Both the position numbers and the translations under genes were made by a program. This document shows positions 8,646-17,362 of a DNA stretch of 64,000 bases, in pieces (the first letter of the stretch is position 1; each line of letters begins with the position of its first letter). The notes below the pieces were generated by a model that was not told the origin of the DNA, did no database searches, and was given only the letters and a program-made list of their open reading frames with translations. This stretch comes from DASUCS01 sp041166745. Its GTDB lineage: Bacteria > Actinomycetota > Acidimicrobiia > Acidimicrobiales > JACDCH01. The stretch is taken from the NCBI GenBank assembly GCA_041166745.1, contig JBEEGH010000034.1, forward strand, positions 254,591 to 318,590. Reading direction: 5' to 3'.

Positions 8646-10682
8646 TTACTGAGGAGGCGGTACCAACAGACAGCGGCAGCCGGGATGCGCCGGCGGATAG
8701 CAATGGCCGGTCGGGTAGGCATCGCCCTTGATCACGAGCCCGGCCAGCGAATTGTCCTCGGCGTCGGGGCACGGTGATCCCCCGTCGTCGACCAGCCAAC
8801 GCTGCGCTGCGCCGTCGGGTGTGGCCTCGTAGAGCCCGAGGTTGAACGCCGCGAACACCGTGTCGCGGGCCTGCATCCCGATGCGGTGGGTCTTCCAATC
8901 GCGGTAAGCCGCGCGCACACCATCGGCGAGCGCCTCATCGTCACCGGCTGCCTCACGTAGCGAGTCGGACACGCGCTCGCGCAGTGGAAGGGCGAGCGCT
9001 TCACCGAGCTCGTGGGCCAGATCGTCGACCGTGGTCACGGCGCCGTTGTTGCCGTAGAACGAGGCTCCGGCCTGCGCCGCTTCTGCCAGCGCGCCGCTGG
9101 CGGCCGCGGCGTAGCGACCCGCGTGCTCCTTCGGGGCAGGGAGGAGGTCGGTGATCTTCGCCTTGGCGTTGCGTCGCAGCTGGTCGAGCACGTCGTTCTG
9201 CTCGTCGGCCAGGACGCGCTTGAGTTTGCGGGTGGCCTTCTGCTCCGCCGCGTCGGTCGCGGCGTCGCGGCGCTCGAGCAGGGCTTGGTCGTCGGGTGCC
9301 ACCGGCGTGGGCACGTAGTCGTCGGACGCGTCACGGTCCTCGAGCGGTTCGGCGTCGGGCGCATCGTCGGGTTCGTCGGGCAGTTCGGTCGCGGTCTCGG
9401 TCTCCGTCTCGGCAACCGGCTCATCGACGGGCTCGGCGGACGGCTCGTCGCCCAGGATGTCGTGGGCTTTCGCAACCTCCTCAGCACGGGCGGCGCGGAT
9501 GCGGGCGAACAGGTCGTCGACGTCGACGTCGGTGGCTTCTGTCTCCTCGTCGGCAACTTCCTCGACGACCTCGACCACAGCAACCACGTCGACGGCCTCG
9601 ACGGCCTCGACCACCTCGACGATCTCGACGATCTCGACGATCTCGACAACCTCGCTCTCGGGCTCCTCGATGACCCGCACTGCCTCGAAGTCGGCGGAGG
9701 GCTCGATCGGCACCATCTCGCCTTCGGGTAGCTGCTCGTCGAACGCCTCGAGCTCAGGCTCGTCGTCCACCAGCGGGAGCCCGGCAGCGCGCGCCGCCTC
9801 GACCTCGGCTTCGAGCTCTTCGGCCGTCGGTGCCGGCTCGGCCTCCACGCGTCGCGCCGCGGCGTCGGCCACTTGCTTCGCGGCCGTCAAGGAGCCCTTC
9901 AACTCGTTCGTCGCTTCCTCGAGCGTGCGCCGCACGATCTCGTAGGACTCGAGCAGTCGTTCGCGTCCGCCTTGGAGACGTTCGAGTTGCACGCGCGCCG
10001 TCTTGCGTTTGCGCGACAAGTCCTCGAGCACCCGCGAGCGGACCAGCAGCGCCTCGTCGACCATCTCGCGCGCTTGACCGCGCGCTGCTTCCCGCACCTC
10101 TTCGGCATCGGCCTCGGCTCCGGCGCGGATGCGCTCGACTTCGTTGCGCGCTTCCTCGGTGGCCGCTTGACCTGCAGCCAGCAACTCGACGACCGCTGCT
10201 TCGGCTTCCGCCTGTGCCTCCGCCAGCGCCTGCTCCGCCGCGGTGCGGATGGCGGCGGCGGTCTTCTCGGCCTCCTCGGTGCGCCGGTTGAGGATCGATT
10301 CCGCCTCGCTCTTCATCCGCGTGGCTTCGTCCTGCGCTTCCCGCAACAGGCGAGCGACGCTGTCCTCGCCCTTGGCTCGGATCTCTGTGGCGGCCTCGCG
10401 TGCCGCGAGCAACACCCGCACCGTTTCCTCACCCAGCGTGGCGGTCAGCTGCGCTTCGTCAGGGTGCGATGCCGACTCGGCTCTCGCCTCCGCCGCTTCG
10501 AGCTCCGACCGCAATGCGGCCTCGCGGTCGCGCGCGTCGCGTAGTTCACCGGCGATGTGCTCGAGGAAAACCCGAACGTGATCGGGGTCGTACCCTCGAA
10601 AACTCGTCGGAAAAGTCGTGCGGGCAACGGCGTCAGGCCCGACGCGCGTCGGACGCCCCTCGGCGTCGCTCTCGGATGGCAT
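8646..10682 (-). CDS. DivIVA-type coiled-coil protein with a phage Mu gpF/SPP1 gp7-like C-terminus
   Basis: 678 residues. The N-terminus (about 20-55) has the DivIVA signature FPTSFRGYDPDHVRVFLEHI, typical of Wag31-like pole and septum scaffolds. Residues about 55-270 are a long Ala/Glu/Arg coiled coil. An acidic linker follows with a tandem EIV/EVV repeat (about residue 345) and many Asp/Glu/Val. The last 150 residues are different: AYRDWKTHRIGMQARDTVFAAF, RWLVDDGGSPCPDAE, and near the end YPPAHPGCRC. That last motif is the Cys/His signature of the phage Mu F-like/SPP1 gp7 head-morphogenesis domain. The scaffold role is inferred. What the phage-like tail does in a cell-division-type protein is unknown. 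Confidence 0.8.
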   Translation of the reverse strand: MPSESDAEGRPTRVGPDAVARTTFPTSFRGYDPDHVRVFLEHIAGELRDARDREAALRSELEAAEARAESASHPDEAQLTATLGEETVRVLLAAREAATEIRAKGEDSVARLLREAQDEATRMKSEAESILNRRTEEAEKTAAAIRTAAEQALAEAQAEAEAAVVELLAAGQAATEEARNEVERIRAGAEADAEEVREAARGQAREMVDEALLVRSRVLEDLSRKRKTARVQLERLQGGRERLLESYEIVRRTLEEATNELKGSLTAAKQVADAAARRVEAEPAPTAEELEAEVEAARAAGLPLVDDEPELEAFDEQLPEGEMVPIEPSADFEAVRVIEEPESEVVEIVEIVEIVEVVEAVEAVDVVAVVEVVEEVADEETEATDVDVDDLFARIRAARAEEVAKAHDILGDEPSAEPVDEPVAETETETATELPDEPDDAPDAEPLEDRDASDDYVPTPVAPDDQALLERRDAATDAAEQKATRKLKRVLADEQNDVLDQLRRNAKAKITDLLPAPKEHAGRYAAAASGALAEAAQAGASFYGNNGAVTTVDDLAHELGEALALPLRERVSDSLREAAGDDEALADGVRAAYRDWKTHRIGMQARDTVFAAFNLGLYEATPDGAAQRWLVDDGGSPCPDAEDNSLAGLVIKGDAYPTGHCYPPAHPGCRCLLVPPPQ
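9589..9654 (-). repeat. Short tandem repeat encoding EIV/EVV/EAV units
   Basis: A 9-base unit (about TCGACGATC on the plus strand) is repeated with small changes. It encodes Glu-Ile-Val, Glu-Val-Val and Glu-Ala-Val triplets in the acidic linker of the DivIVA-type protein. Slippage would keep the frame, so linker length may vary between strains. Confidence 0.7.
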
Positions 10683-10772
10683 TGCGTTGATCGTACGACC
10701 CCGAGCGCACGCCCCAGTGAATGCGATGCCGTTCGCGAATCACGTGCACTCCGGCGAACAAGCGGCTGGACG

Positions 10773-11999
10773 TCAGCCGCCCGGTGGACGAGCCCCGGGG
10801 AGGCCGCCGAGCACGTCGTTCACGCTCTTGACGATTCCGTCGACCAACGGCGAGCCGATCGGCGGCACGACGGTGGTCGGCGGCGGCGTGGTCGGTGGTG
10901 TCGTGGTCGGTCCCCCGACGGGCGGCGTGGTCGGCGGGGTCGCCGGACCGCCGCCTGTTACGGGCGGTGCCGTCGCGGCCGTCGGCGGGGTCTGGGCGGC
11001 GAGGGCGAACTGGAACTGTGTGTTGTTGAGCGCGTCTTGGATCGCGGACAGCAACGGGTCGGTGGCGACGCCTTGGTCGAGGGCGACGAACCCCCAGTTC
11101 GCGCCGGCGACGCGGAAGCTGAACGTGTCTCGCCAGCGGTCGGCGAACGCGCCGCGGCGGCTCAGGCTCGCGATCGCCGCGCCGATGAACTTCTCTCCCG
11201 AGTCGGCGGGCGACGCGGCGAGGAGCGTGTTGGTGAAATCGCCTTCGTTCGCCAAGTCCGGGAGTACCGCCTTGTAGGCGCCGACGGTCAGGCCGTTGCC
11301 GCCGAGGGTGTTCGTGTACACGCTGGCGTAGCTGTCCAGCGTGTGGCCGAGATCAATGGCTTCACCGAGGAAGCGGCGCTCCCACGGGTCGGTGTTCGCC
11401 TTGTCGATCTTCAAGGGACTCGGGGCCGCGGGCGGACGCCCGAGCGCAGACACCTCGAGCGTGCGCAGCGCCGGCACGGCGCGCGCCTGGCCGGCGGAGT
11501 CGAACGTCGCCGTGCCGCGAAAGACCGCGGCACCAACGGCCAGCGAGCGGGACACACGAGCCGCGCTCGTTCCGTCGCTCGAATCGAGGTGCACGCGATT
11601 GCCACCGGCCTCGACATCGGCTCCGCCGGTCGCAGTCACGAGCAGATCGCCGGCCAACAACTCGACTGGTTGCGCGACCTTCACGCGCGTCGGATCGCTG
11701 GTCTTGAAGCCCGGTCGACCCTCGACGGTCGAACCATCCGGCAACTCGATGGTCATCGTGTCCTCGACCGACTCGACGGTCTCGCCCCGATGCAGCGCAA
11801 CCGTTCCGGTCACGGTGCGGCGTTGGCCATCGACGCCTGTGATGAGTGCGTGCCCTTTGGTCGACAGGCGCGCGTCACCGACGCCGCCGCTGCGGCCCGT
11901 TCCGGTGGCGATCGCGACGATGCCGGCAAACAGCAGCAAGACGACACATGCGATCGCGATCCGTCGGGTTGCGGGGCGGTTCGTGAGTTCGCGGATCAC
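10773..11999 (-). CDS. Membrane-anchored FecR-like protein
   Basis: A 408-residue protein with an N-terminal signal anchor (about 13-32, IAIACVVLLLFAGIVAIATG). A FecR-like beta-rich domain follows (about 75-190), with IELPDGSTVEGRPGF, LLAGDLLVTATGG and a VGAAVFRGTATF strand. A helical middle (about 210-330) leads to a Pro/Thr/Gly-rich tail. Its start overlaps the stop of the sensor kinase gene by four bases, so the two are coupled. FecR domains relay or present extracytoplasmic signals. Here the protein probably modulates the coupled kinase or an envelope process, which is inference from operon structure. Confidence 0.7.
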   Translation of the reverse strand: MIRELTNRPATRRIAIACVVLLLFAGIVAIATGTGRSGGVGDARLSTKGHALITGVDGQRRTVTGTVALHRGETVESVEDTMTIELPDGSTVEGRPGFKTSDPTRVKVAQPVELLAGDLLVTATGGADVEAGGNRVHLDSSDGTSAARVSRSLAVGAAVFRGTATFDSAGQARAVPALRTLEVSALGRPPAAPSPLKIDKANTDPWERRFLGEAIDLGHTLDSYASVYTNTLGGNGLTVGAYKAVLPDLANEGDFTNTLLAASPADSGEKFIGAAIASLSRRGAFADRWRDTFSFRVAGANWGFVALDQGVATDPLLSAIQDALNNTQFQFALAAQTPPTAATAPPVTGGGPATPPTTPPVGGPTTTPPTTPPPTTVVPPIGSPLVDGIVKSVNDVLGGLPGARPPGG

Positions 12000-14617
12000 G
12001 ACGACACCGGCAGGCTGATCGTGAACTGCGTGCCCTTGCCGGGCACCGACTTACACGTGAGATCGCCGCCATGGGCCCGCACGATGCGGCCCACCATGGC
12101 CAGACCGAGGCCCAGGCCGCCGAAGCGGCGAGTCGCCGATGCGTCGCCTTGGGAGAAGTCGTCGAAGATGGCATCGAGCCGCTCCGGTGGGATTCCGACT
12201 CCCGTGTCGGTGACGGTCAACTGGACGACGTCACCCCTCCCGTTCTGCGAGACGGTCGCGGTGAGCGTCACCTTTCCGCCCGCGGGCGAGTACTTGACCG
12301 CGTTGTCGATGAGCTCGTCGAGCGACTGTTCGAGGTACCGGCGATCCACCACGACCGTGGGCACGCCCCGCGCCACCTTGCGCTCGATCGTGTGCCGTTC
12401 GTCGAGCCGTTGACCCCAGCGCGAGACCACCGAGTCGAGCACATCCTTCGGCTTGACCGACTCGGTTCGCAGGTCGAGCCGCCCGGCGACCATCGTCGCG
12501 AAGTTCACGAGCTGATCGACCACTCGCTCGAGCTGGTCGACACCGGCTTCGATCTCCGCGGCGAAATCCTTCACGCGCTCCGCGTCGACCGTTCGGTGGC
12601 GGAGCATGCCTGCGTACCCCTTGATCGGGGTGAGCGGTGTGCGCAGCTCGTGGCTGATGTTGGCGAGGAACTCGGTCTTCATCCGCTCGACCTCTTGCTC
12701 ACGACGCATGTCGCGCAAGAGGAACACCGAGCCGACCACTTGATTGTCGACACCGCGCAGTGTTCCGGCCGACACCGCAACCGGGATCTCGGTACCCGAC
12801 GGCTGAATCAGGTTGGCTGCGCCGGTCCATTCCTCGAGCACGGTGCGTTCGAGGCGGGGCGCGAGATCGGTGCCGTCCGGCGCGACGAGGCGCACGATCT
12901 GGGCCACCGGTCGTCCGATTGCCTTGCGGGCAGGGATGTCGCACAGCTCCTCGGCGGCCGTGTTGAAGTCGGTGATCTCGCCGTTCTCGTTCACCGCGAA
13001 CAGCGCTTCGGCCATGCCGCCGACCACCGCTTCGAGCCGACCGCGCAGCTCGGCTTCGTCGGAAGCGGCTCGCCGCAGATCGGCGGTCATCCCTCGGATC
13101 GAGTCGGTCATCGAGTCGAAGGCGACGGAGAGCACACCGAGCTCGTCTTCGGTGTCGAGCCCTGCGGACGCGTGCAGGTCGCCGGCCTGGAGTTGGCCGG
13201 CGGCCACGGTGAGCCGCCGCAGGCCAGATCCGATGCGCTCGCCGACGACTGCCGCGAGCACCAACGCGACGAGGGTGGCGATCAACGCGACCACGAACAG
13301 GAGGCGGAACAAGTCCTCGCGCGTTCCGGCGACGAATCCGGACGGGACCGACACGATCACGGCCGCTACCGGTGACTCCGCCGGAACGATCGGGCGCCCG
13401 ACGAGGAACCGGCCGCCGCTGTCGGTGTTCGGGTTGCTCGCGCCGTCGAGCGTCCGACGGCTGACCTCGAGCGTCGCGGCGAGAGAAGGCTGCTCGCCGG
13501 TGCGCGCGAGCACGGCCTCGCGGGTGGCGATCGTGAGCCCGCGTCCCGCGATGTCGGTGTTGCCGGACTTCAGCTGTCCCTGCAGGTAACCATCATCGAG
13601 CTGCGAGGTGACGACGACGATGAACGTCGCGTCGCCGAGAGGGATCGGCGTCGCCGCGATCGCGAAGAGCTTCGGGTCGGCGCCGTTGGTGACGAACAGC
13701 GACTGCCGGGCCGTCGCCGCGGTCGTTGCCTGTGTAACGACGTCGCCCCCGGCCAGCTGCAGGGCGTCCGCGTTGGTGAGCCCGTCGCTGGCGGCAAGCA
13801 CGGCGCCGTCCTTCAGCAGAAGCAGCGGGCCGATCCGGGGATCGATCGCCTTCTCCCTGAAGGTCGACCCGAAGGCGGTGAGCACCGCAGTCATCTGGCT
13901 TGCGGCGATGAGCTTCTGATCGTCGCTGGCGCGGTCGCTGCTGAGGGTCGCGAGCGCATCAGACGCTCCGGTGGTGGCGGGCAGCGCGGACGCGATGAAC
14001 GTCGCGTCGATGAGTGCCTGCGCGCCTTGTCCTTTCGCAACATCAGCTTCCGCGCCCGCCTCCGCGCTGAACCTCCGGATGGCCTCGCGCTCCACGTTGT
14101 TCGAGATGACCACCGACAACGACAATGCGACCGCGAGCACGACGGCGAGCAACATCGCGGCGGAGCTCGCGGCCACGCGGGTCGGGATCGAGTGACGACC
14201 CGCGCCCAGGAAGGCGGCTCCCAGCCCGAGCGCGCCCGCGACACGCAACCAGTTGCCCAACGTGGGGCTGTCGGCGCGCAGCGCTGCCTCAGCGAGCGCG
14301 AGGGCGACGATGCCCGCCCACAACCAGAGCTTGCCGGCTTCGCCCGCACGCCAACCCATCGGTGCGATCGCGATGAGCGCGATGCCGGCGATGCGCAGCC
14401 CGACCAGCGCCGCGCTGTTCGGATCGTCGACGACGAGCGATCCGTGCAGGAAGGCGGCGGCGCCGAGTGAGCCGAGCCCGGCGGCCAGGGCGAACCGTTG
14501 CAAGGAGCCGTCGACCAGTAGCTCGGCCCGCAACAACACGAACGACAAGCCCGCGAGCGCGACGAGGAAAACGGCGAACTCGGCACCGAACTGCAGCTGT
14601 GCGCCGGCGGTCGACAT
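11996..14617 (-). CDS. Large membrane sensor histidine kinase
   Basis: 873 residues. About six N-terminal membrane helices (10-170) precede an extracytoplasmic Cache-like sensor (about 195-415). A further membrane helix leads to HAMP (about 450-505), PAS (about 525-625, VVGGMAEALFAVNENGEI), HisKA with phospho-acceptor His656 in ISHELRTPLTPIKGY, and HATPase_c. The ATPase shows the N box DNAVKYSP, G1 DTGVGIP and G2 GGLGLGLAM motifs. Autophosphorylation on His656 should pass to a response regulator, but none is adjacent, so it is an orphan in this window. The multi-helix membrane module ahead of the Cache domain is unusual. It is coupled to the FecR-like gene. Confidence 0.9.
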   Translation of the reverse strand: MSTAGAQLQFGAEFAVFLVALAGLSFVLLRAELLVDGSLQRFALAAGLGSLGAAAFLHGSLVVDDPNSAALVGLRIAGIALIAIAPMGWRAGEAGKLWLWAGIVALALAEAALRADSPTLGNWLRVAGALGLGAAFLGAGRHSIPTRVAASSAAMLLAVVLAVALSLSVVISNNVEREAIRRFSAEAGAEADVAKGQGAQALIDATFIASALPATTGASDALATLSSDRASDDQKLIAASQMTAVLTAFGSTFREKAIDPRIGPLLLLKDGAVLAASDGLTNADALQLAGGDVVTQATTAATARQSLFVTNGADPKLFAIAATPIPLGDATFIVVVTSQLDDGYLQGQLKSGNTDIAGRGLTIATREAVLARTGEQPSLAATLEVSRRTLDGASNPNTDSGGRFLVGRPIVPAESPVAAVIVSVPSGFVAGTREDLFRLLFVVALIATLVALVLAAVVGERIGSGLRRLTVAAGQLQAGDLHASAGLDTEDELGVLSVAFDSMTDSIRGMTADLRRAASDEAELRGRLEAVVGGMAEALFAVNENGEITDFNTAAEELCDIPARKAIGRPVAQIVRLVAPDGTDLAPRLERTVLEEWTGAANLIQPSGTEIPVAVSAGTLRGVDNQVVGSVFLLRDMRREQEVERMKTEFLANISHELRTPLTPIKGYAGMLRHRTVDAERVKDFAAEIEAGVDQLERVVDQLVNFATMVAGRLDLRTESVKPKDVLDSVVSRWGQRLDERHTIERKVARGVPTVVVDRRYLEQSLDELIDNAVKYSPAGGKVTLTATVSQNGRGDVVQLTVTDTGVGIPPERLDAIFDDFSQGDASATRRFGGLGLGLAMVGRIVRAHGGDLTCKSVPGKGTQFTISLPVSS

Positions 14618-14738
14618 CAGGACCAGGGGCCCTCGGTCTCACCCAGAAGCTGGGCGAGCCGACTCGGAGACGTCATCGAATGCTGCATCGGCACGAGTGG
14701 AGCTGAAGTGACCGAATTCTGCCCCAACGGGGCTCCGA

Positions 14739-15881
14739 TCAGGAGCCTGCCGGGACAGAAACCGGTGGCAGCCCCGATCCCCCAATCGTGGCAAGGAAGT
14801 TCAGGGCGTCGTCGAGGGTGTGGACGGGGACGATCTGGACGTCTTTCGGGGCATGCGCTTGGGCCGCCTCGGCATCCTCGACCGGCACGAGGAAGTACTT
14901 CACCTGCGCTCGAGCGACCGTCGTGACCTTGCCCTCGATGCCACCGATGGGCCCGATCGTGCCGTCGACCGAGATGGTGCCGGTGGCGGCCACCTCCTTG
15001 CCGGCCGTCAGATCGCCCGGTGTCATGAGATCCAGGATGCCGAGTGTGAACGCCAGCCCCGCGCTCGGTCCGCCGATCGAGCCCGAGTTGACCGTGACCT
15101 TGACCGGCAGGTCGGGGTAGTCGAGGCGATCGGAGGGGCCGACGCCGATGAAGGCAACTCCCGGACTCTTGGGGTTGTCGCCGAGCGTCACCTCGACGGT
15201 GCGCTGGGCGCGGTCGGAAGCGGCCTCGAGCGTGATGGTCACCTTGGCAGCCGGCTTGTATCCGGCGAGCTTCGTGTGGAGGTCGTCCGCGCTGACGACC
15301 GGTGTGCCGTCGATCGCCACGATCGTTTCTGCAACGTGGATCACGCCGTCGGCGGGGGCGCCGGGGACGGTTTCCTCCACCACTGCGCCCGACTGCGTCG
15401 GATGCACGTCGTAGCCCAGCTTCTGCAGCGCGACGAGCACCGCTTCGTCCTTCGACTGCTTCATGAGCAGGGCGTTGAGCTCGTCGTTCTGCGCCGCGGT
15501 CTGGTTGCCGAGCACCTCCTTGGCCGGAATGACGACGTCGTCGGTGTTGTGGTCCGCGACGAACTTCTCGAAGCGAGTCACGCGCGTGTCGAGACTCACG
15601 GTGACGAGATCGATCTTGTCGACGGTCGGGTACGGCGTGGCACCGGCGATCGAGATGCGATCGCCGGTGGTGTACAGGTTGCCGGGCGACTCGATGACGT
15701 AAGGGACGTACGTCGTCACCGACCAGAGCACGGTTACACCGAGGCTGCCGACGACAGTGACGATGACGACGGCCCACCACCAACGCCGGAACCAACGCCG
15801 GCGTGGATGCGACGGCTGGGCGTAATCGGGGAGATCAGGAGGCCCGTCTACGATCGTGTCCAGGTTGTTCACGTTCGTCAT
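14739..15881 (-). CDS. PDZ-containing Lon-type (YlbL/SepM-like) protease
   Basis: 380 residues from the ATG at 15881; a longer frame upstream is rejected because it covers the divergent gene's start. A basic cytoplasmic tail and one membrane helix (about 33-53) are followed by a long extracytoplasmic part with a PDZ domain (GAPADGVIHVAETIVAIDG). The Lon S16 protease domain has the catalytic Ser in GGPSAGLAF and the catalytic Lys in GIEGKVTTVARA. This matches the secreted Lon-like proteases of Firmicutes and Actinobacteria. The substrate is unknown. Its start overlaps that of the divergent membrane gene by 26 bases. Confidence 0.9.
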   Translation of the reverse strand: MTNVNNLDTIVDGPPDLPDYAQPSHPRRRWFRRWWWAVVIVTVVGSLGVTVLWSVTTYVPYVIESPGNLYTTGDRISIAGATPYPTVDKIDLVTVSLDTRVTRFEKFVADHNTDDVVIPAKEVLGNQTAAQNDELNALLMKQSKDEAVLVALQKLGYDVHPTQSGAVVEETVPGAPADGVIHVAETIVAIDGTPVVSADDLHTKLAGYKPAAKVTITLEAASDRAQRTVEVTLGDNPKSPGVAFIGVGPSDRLDYPDLPVKVTVNSGSIGGPSAGLAFTLGILDLMTPGDLTAGKEVAATGTISVDGTIGPIGGIEGKVTTVARAQVKYFLVPVEDAEAAQAHAPKDVQIVPVHTLDDALNFLATIGGSGLPPVSVPAGS

Positions 15882-16182
15882 CAGCCTCGTCGTGGTCGGC
15901 GCCGCTCTGTTCTTCGCGACCCGAATCGCGGTCGGCGCGGCACCAAAGCCCGACAAGCCTGCCACGCCGGTGACGCGAAGCGTTGGCGTCCGTCAGCTTC
16001 CGTCGGAGCCGGAGCCGACATGGGTTCCCAGCGCCGACGCTGGCGCAGTGACGGCCTGGCGCCGCATCCGATCCGCGACGCTGCTACTCGTGTTGCTCAC
16101 CGTGCTCGGCGCGCTCGCCGCGCTGGTGATCGTGGTCCTCGGTGCCCTCGTCCTCAGCGGACTCCGCAGCGCCGTGCAGTGA
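15856..16182 (+). CDS. Small two-helix membrane protein
   Basis: 108 residues with an N-terminal membrane helix (about 5-28, LFTFVISLVVVGAALFFATRIAVG) and a second near the C-terminus (about 75-103). A Pro-rich loop joins them. Hydrophobic composition with charged borders supports a real gene. It is divergent from and slightly overlapping the PDZ-Lon protease gene. No family was recognised. It could be an accessory subunit of that protease, on position alone. Confidence 0.65.
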   Translation: MSRLFTFVISLVVVGAALFFATRIAVGAAPKPDKPATPVTRSVGVRQLPSEPEPTWVPSADAGAVTAWRRIRSATLLLVLLTVLGALAALVIVVLGALVLSGLRSAVQ

Positions 16183-16216
16183 CTCCTTCGAGGAGCGAAC
16201 CGGGCGCATGACGCCC
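16183..16216. terminator. Two short hairpins between convergent genes
   Basis: CTCCT-TCG-AGGAG (16183-16195) and GGGCG-CATGA-CGCCC (16202-16216) lie directly after the stop of the plus-strand gene and before the end of the convergent minus-strand gene. Stems are only 5 bp and lack a clear U tract. Confidence 0.3.
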
Positions 16217-16243
16217 CATCCGCTCGTTCGAGGAGATTTTGGG

Positions 16244-16639
16244 TCAGCGGCCGAAGAGGCCCTTGCGGCCCATACCCGGACCGATCCCGGCCGGCACGGA
16301 CTCGCCGTCGACGGGCTCGCCGCGCTCGGTCATCGACCAAGCCGCCGCCAGAGGATCGCTCTCCTCGGCCGGGCTGTCGGACACCTCGGCCACGTCCGGC
16401 GTCGAGGTGAGCCAGTCGCTGTCTGCGGCGCCCACGGGTGCCGGCGGCGGGGGTAGCGCCGTGGCCAGCTCGACCCGGTAGTACGGGCGATACTCGAAGC
16501 TGAGCTCCTCCAGCTTGAAGATGCGAGCGTGCTCGACACCATCAGCGTTGCGGAGATGCTCGACATACTGCATCGCGTCGCTCAGCTCGTCGGTCTGGTG
16601 ATAGCTCTGCTTCCCGTCTGAGCTTCGGTAACTGACCAT
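16244..16639 (-). CDS. Hypothetical protein with compact N-terminal alpha/beta domain
   Basis: 131 residues from the ATG at 16637-16639. Residues 1-58 (SYRSSDGKQSYHQTDELSDA, then YVEHLRNADGVEHARIFKLEEL) look like a small folded domain with a Tyr-rich strand ending in EYRPYYRVEL. The rest is acidic and Pro-rich, ending GRKGLFGR. An ATG 13 codons earlier (16678) is possible. A far longer frame on this strand is the shadow of the HEAT and bioA genes. Divergent from the HEAT gene. Function unknown. Confidence 0.6.
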   Translation of the reverse strand: MVSYRSSDGKQSYHQTDELSDAMQYVEHLRNADGVEHARIFKLEELSFEYRPYYRVELATALPPPPAPVGAADSDWLTSTPDVAEVSDSPAEESDPLAAAWSMTERGEPVDGESVPAGIGPGMGRKGLFGR

Positions 16640-16729
16640 GTGTGACACGGGTGGCTCACTTTCTGCGGAGGCTTCCATCCCGCGTGAGTCATCGGACCCA
16701 CGTGCAACCGACTTGAGCGAGGATGTGCG

Positions 16730-17353
16730 ATGTCCGATCCCGGACGGCTGCCGGCCCACATCGCCCGCCGGCGCGCGGTTGCACTGGCGGGCCATCAGGG
16801 CGATGAAGCCGCGGCGCGCTCCGGGTTGCACGACGAGGATGCCACCGTCAGGGCGACCGCCCTCGGCGCGCTCGCTCGCCTGGGCGCCCTGACCGAGGCC
16901 GACCTGACCGTGGCCCTGGGAGACGCCGATGGCGTCGTCCGCGGGCGGGTGGCCGAGGTCGCACCCGCCGCGGTACCAGCGCCATCGGCGCATGCGCTGC
17001 TGCGCACGCTCCTGACCGACCGCGATTTCACGGTGGTCGAGGTCGCCGCGTGGGCCTGCGGCGAGGTCGCCATTGCCGATCCGGCCACCGTGGCCGACCT
17101 GTGCGCGCTGGCGACGGGCCACGGCGACGCGCTCGTCCGGGAGGCGGCGGTCGCCGCGCTCGGTGCGATCGGTGACGACGTCGGGCTGCCGGCGATCCTG
17201 GCCGCGACCACGGACAAGCCGGCGGTCCGGCGACGAGCGGTGCTCGCCCTCGCGCCATTCGAAGGACCCGAGGTCGACGAAGCACTCGCCCGCGCCCTGA
17301 CCGACCGCGATTGGCAGGTACGCCAGGCGGCCGAAGACCTGCTCGCTGAGTAA
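16730..17353 (+). CDS. HEAT-repeat protein
   Basis: A 207-residue all-helical protein built of about five to six HEAT-like pairs. Repeated Arg/Ala/Leu patterns include DATVRATALGALARLGA, LVREAAVAALGAIGDD, PAVRRRAVLALAPFE and WQVRQAAEDLLAE. Such scaffolds bind proteins or cofactors, as in phycobilin-lyase-like HEAT proteins. It precedes bioA by 9 bases on the same strand, so it is probably cotranscribed with the biotin genes. No direct role in biotin synthesis is known. Confidence 0.8.
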   Translation: MSDPGRLPAHIARRRAVALAGHQGDEAAARSGLHDEDATVRATALGALARLGALTEADLTVALGDADGVVRGRVAEVAPAAVPAPSAHALLRTLLTDRDFTVVEVAAWACGEVAIADPATVADLCALATGHGDALVREAAVAALGAIGDDVGLPAILAATTDKPAVRRRAVLALAPFEGPEVDEALARALTDRDWQVRQAAEDLLAE

Positions 17354-17362
17354 GTTCCTTCG

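Noticed and set aside
9589..9654. 9-base repeat considered as a CRISPR-like array
   Set aside because: Units are contiguous without spacers and keep a reading frame, so this is a protein repeat.
10557..12413. 618-residue plus-strand frame over the FecR-like gene, the kinase 3' end and the DivIVA start
   Set aside because: It crosses several genes on the opposite strand and lacks domain-like features.
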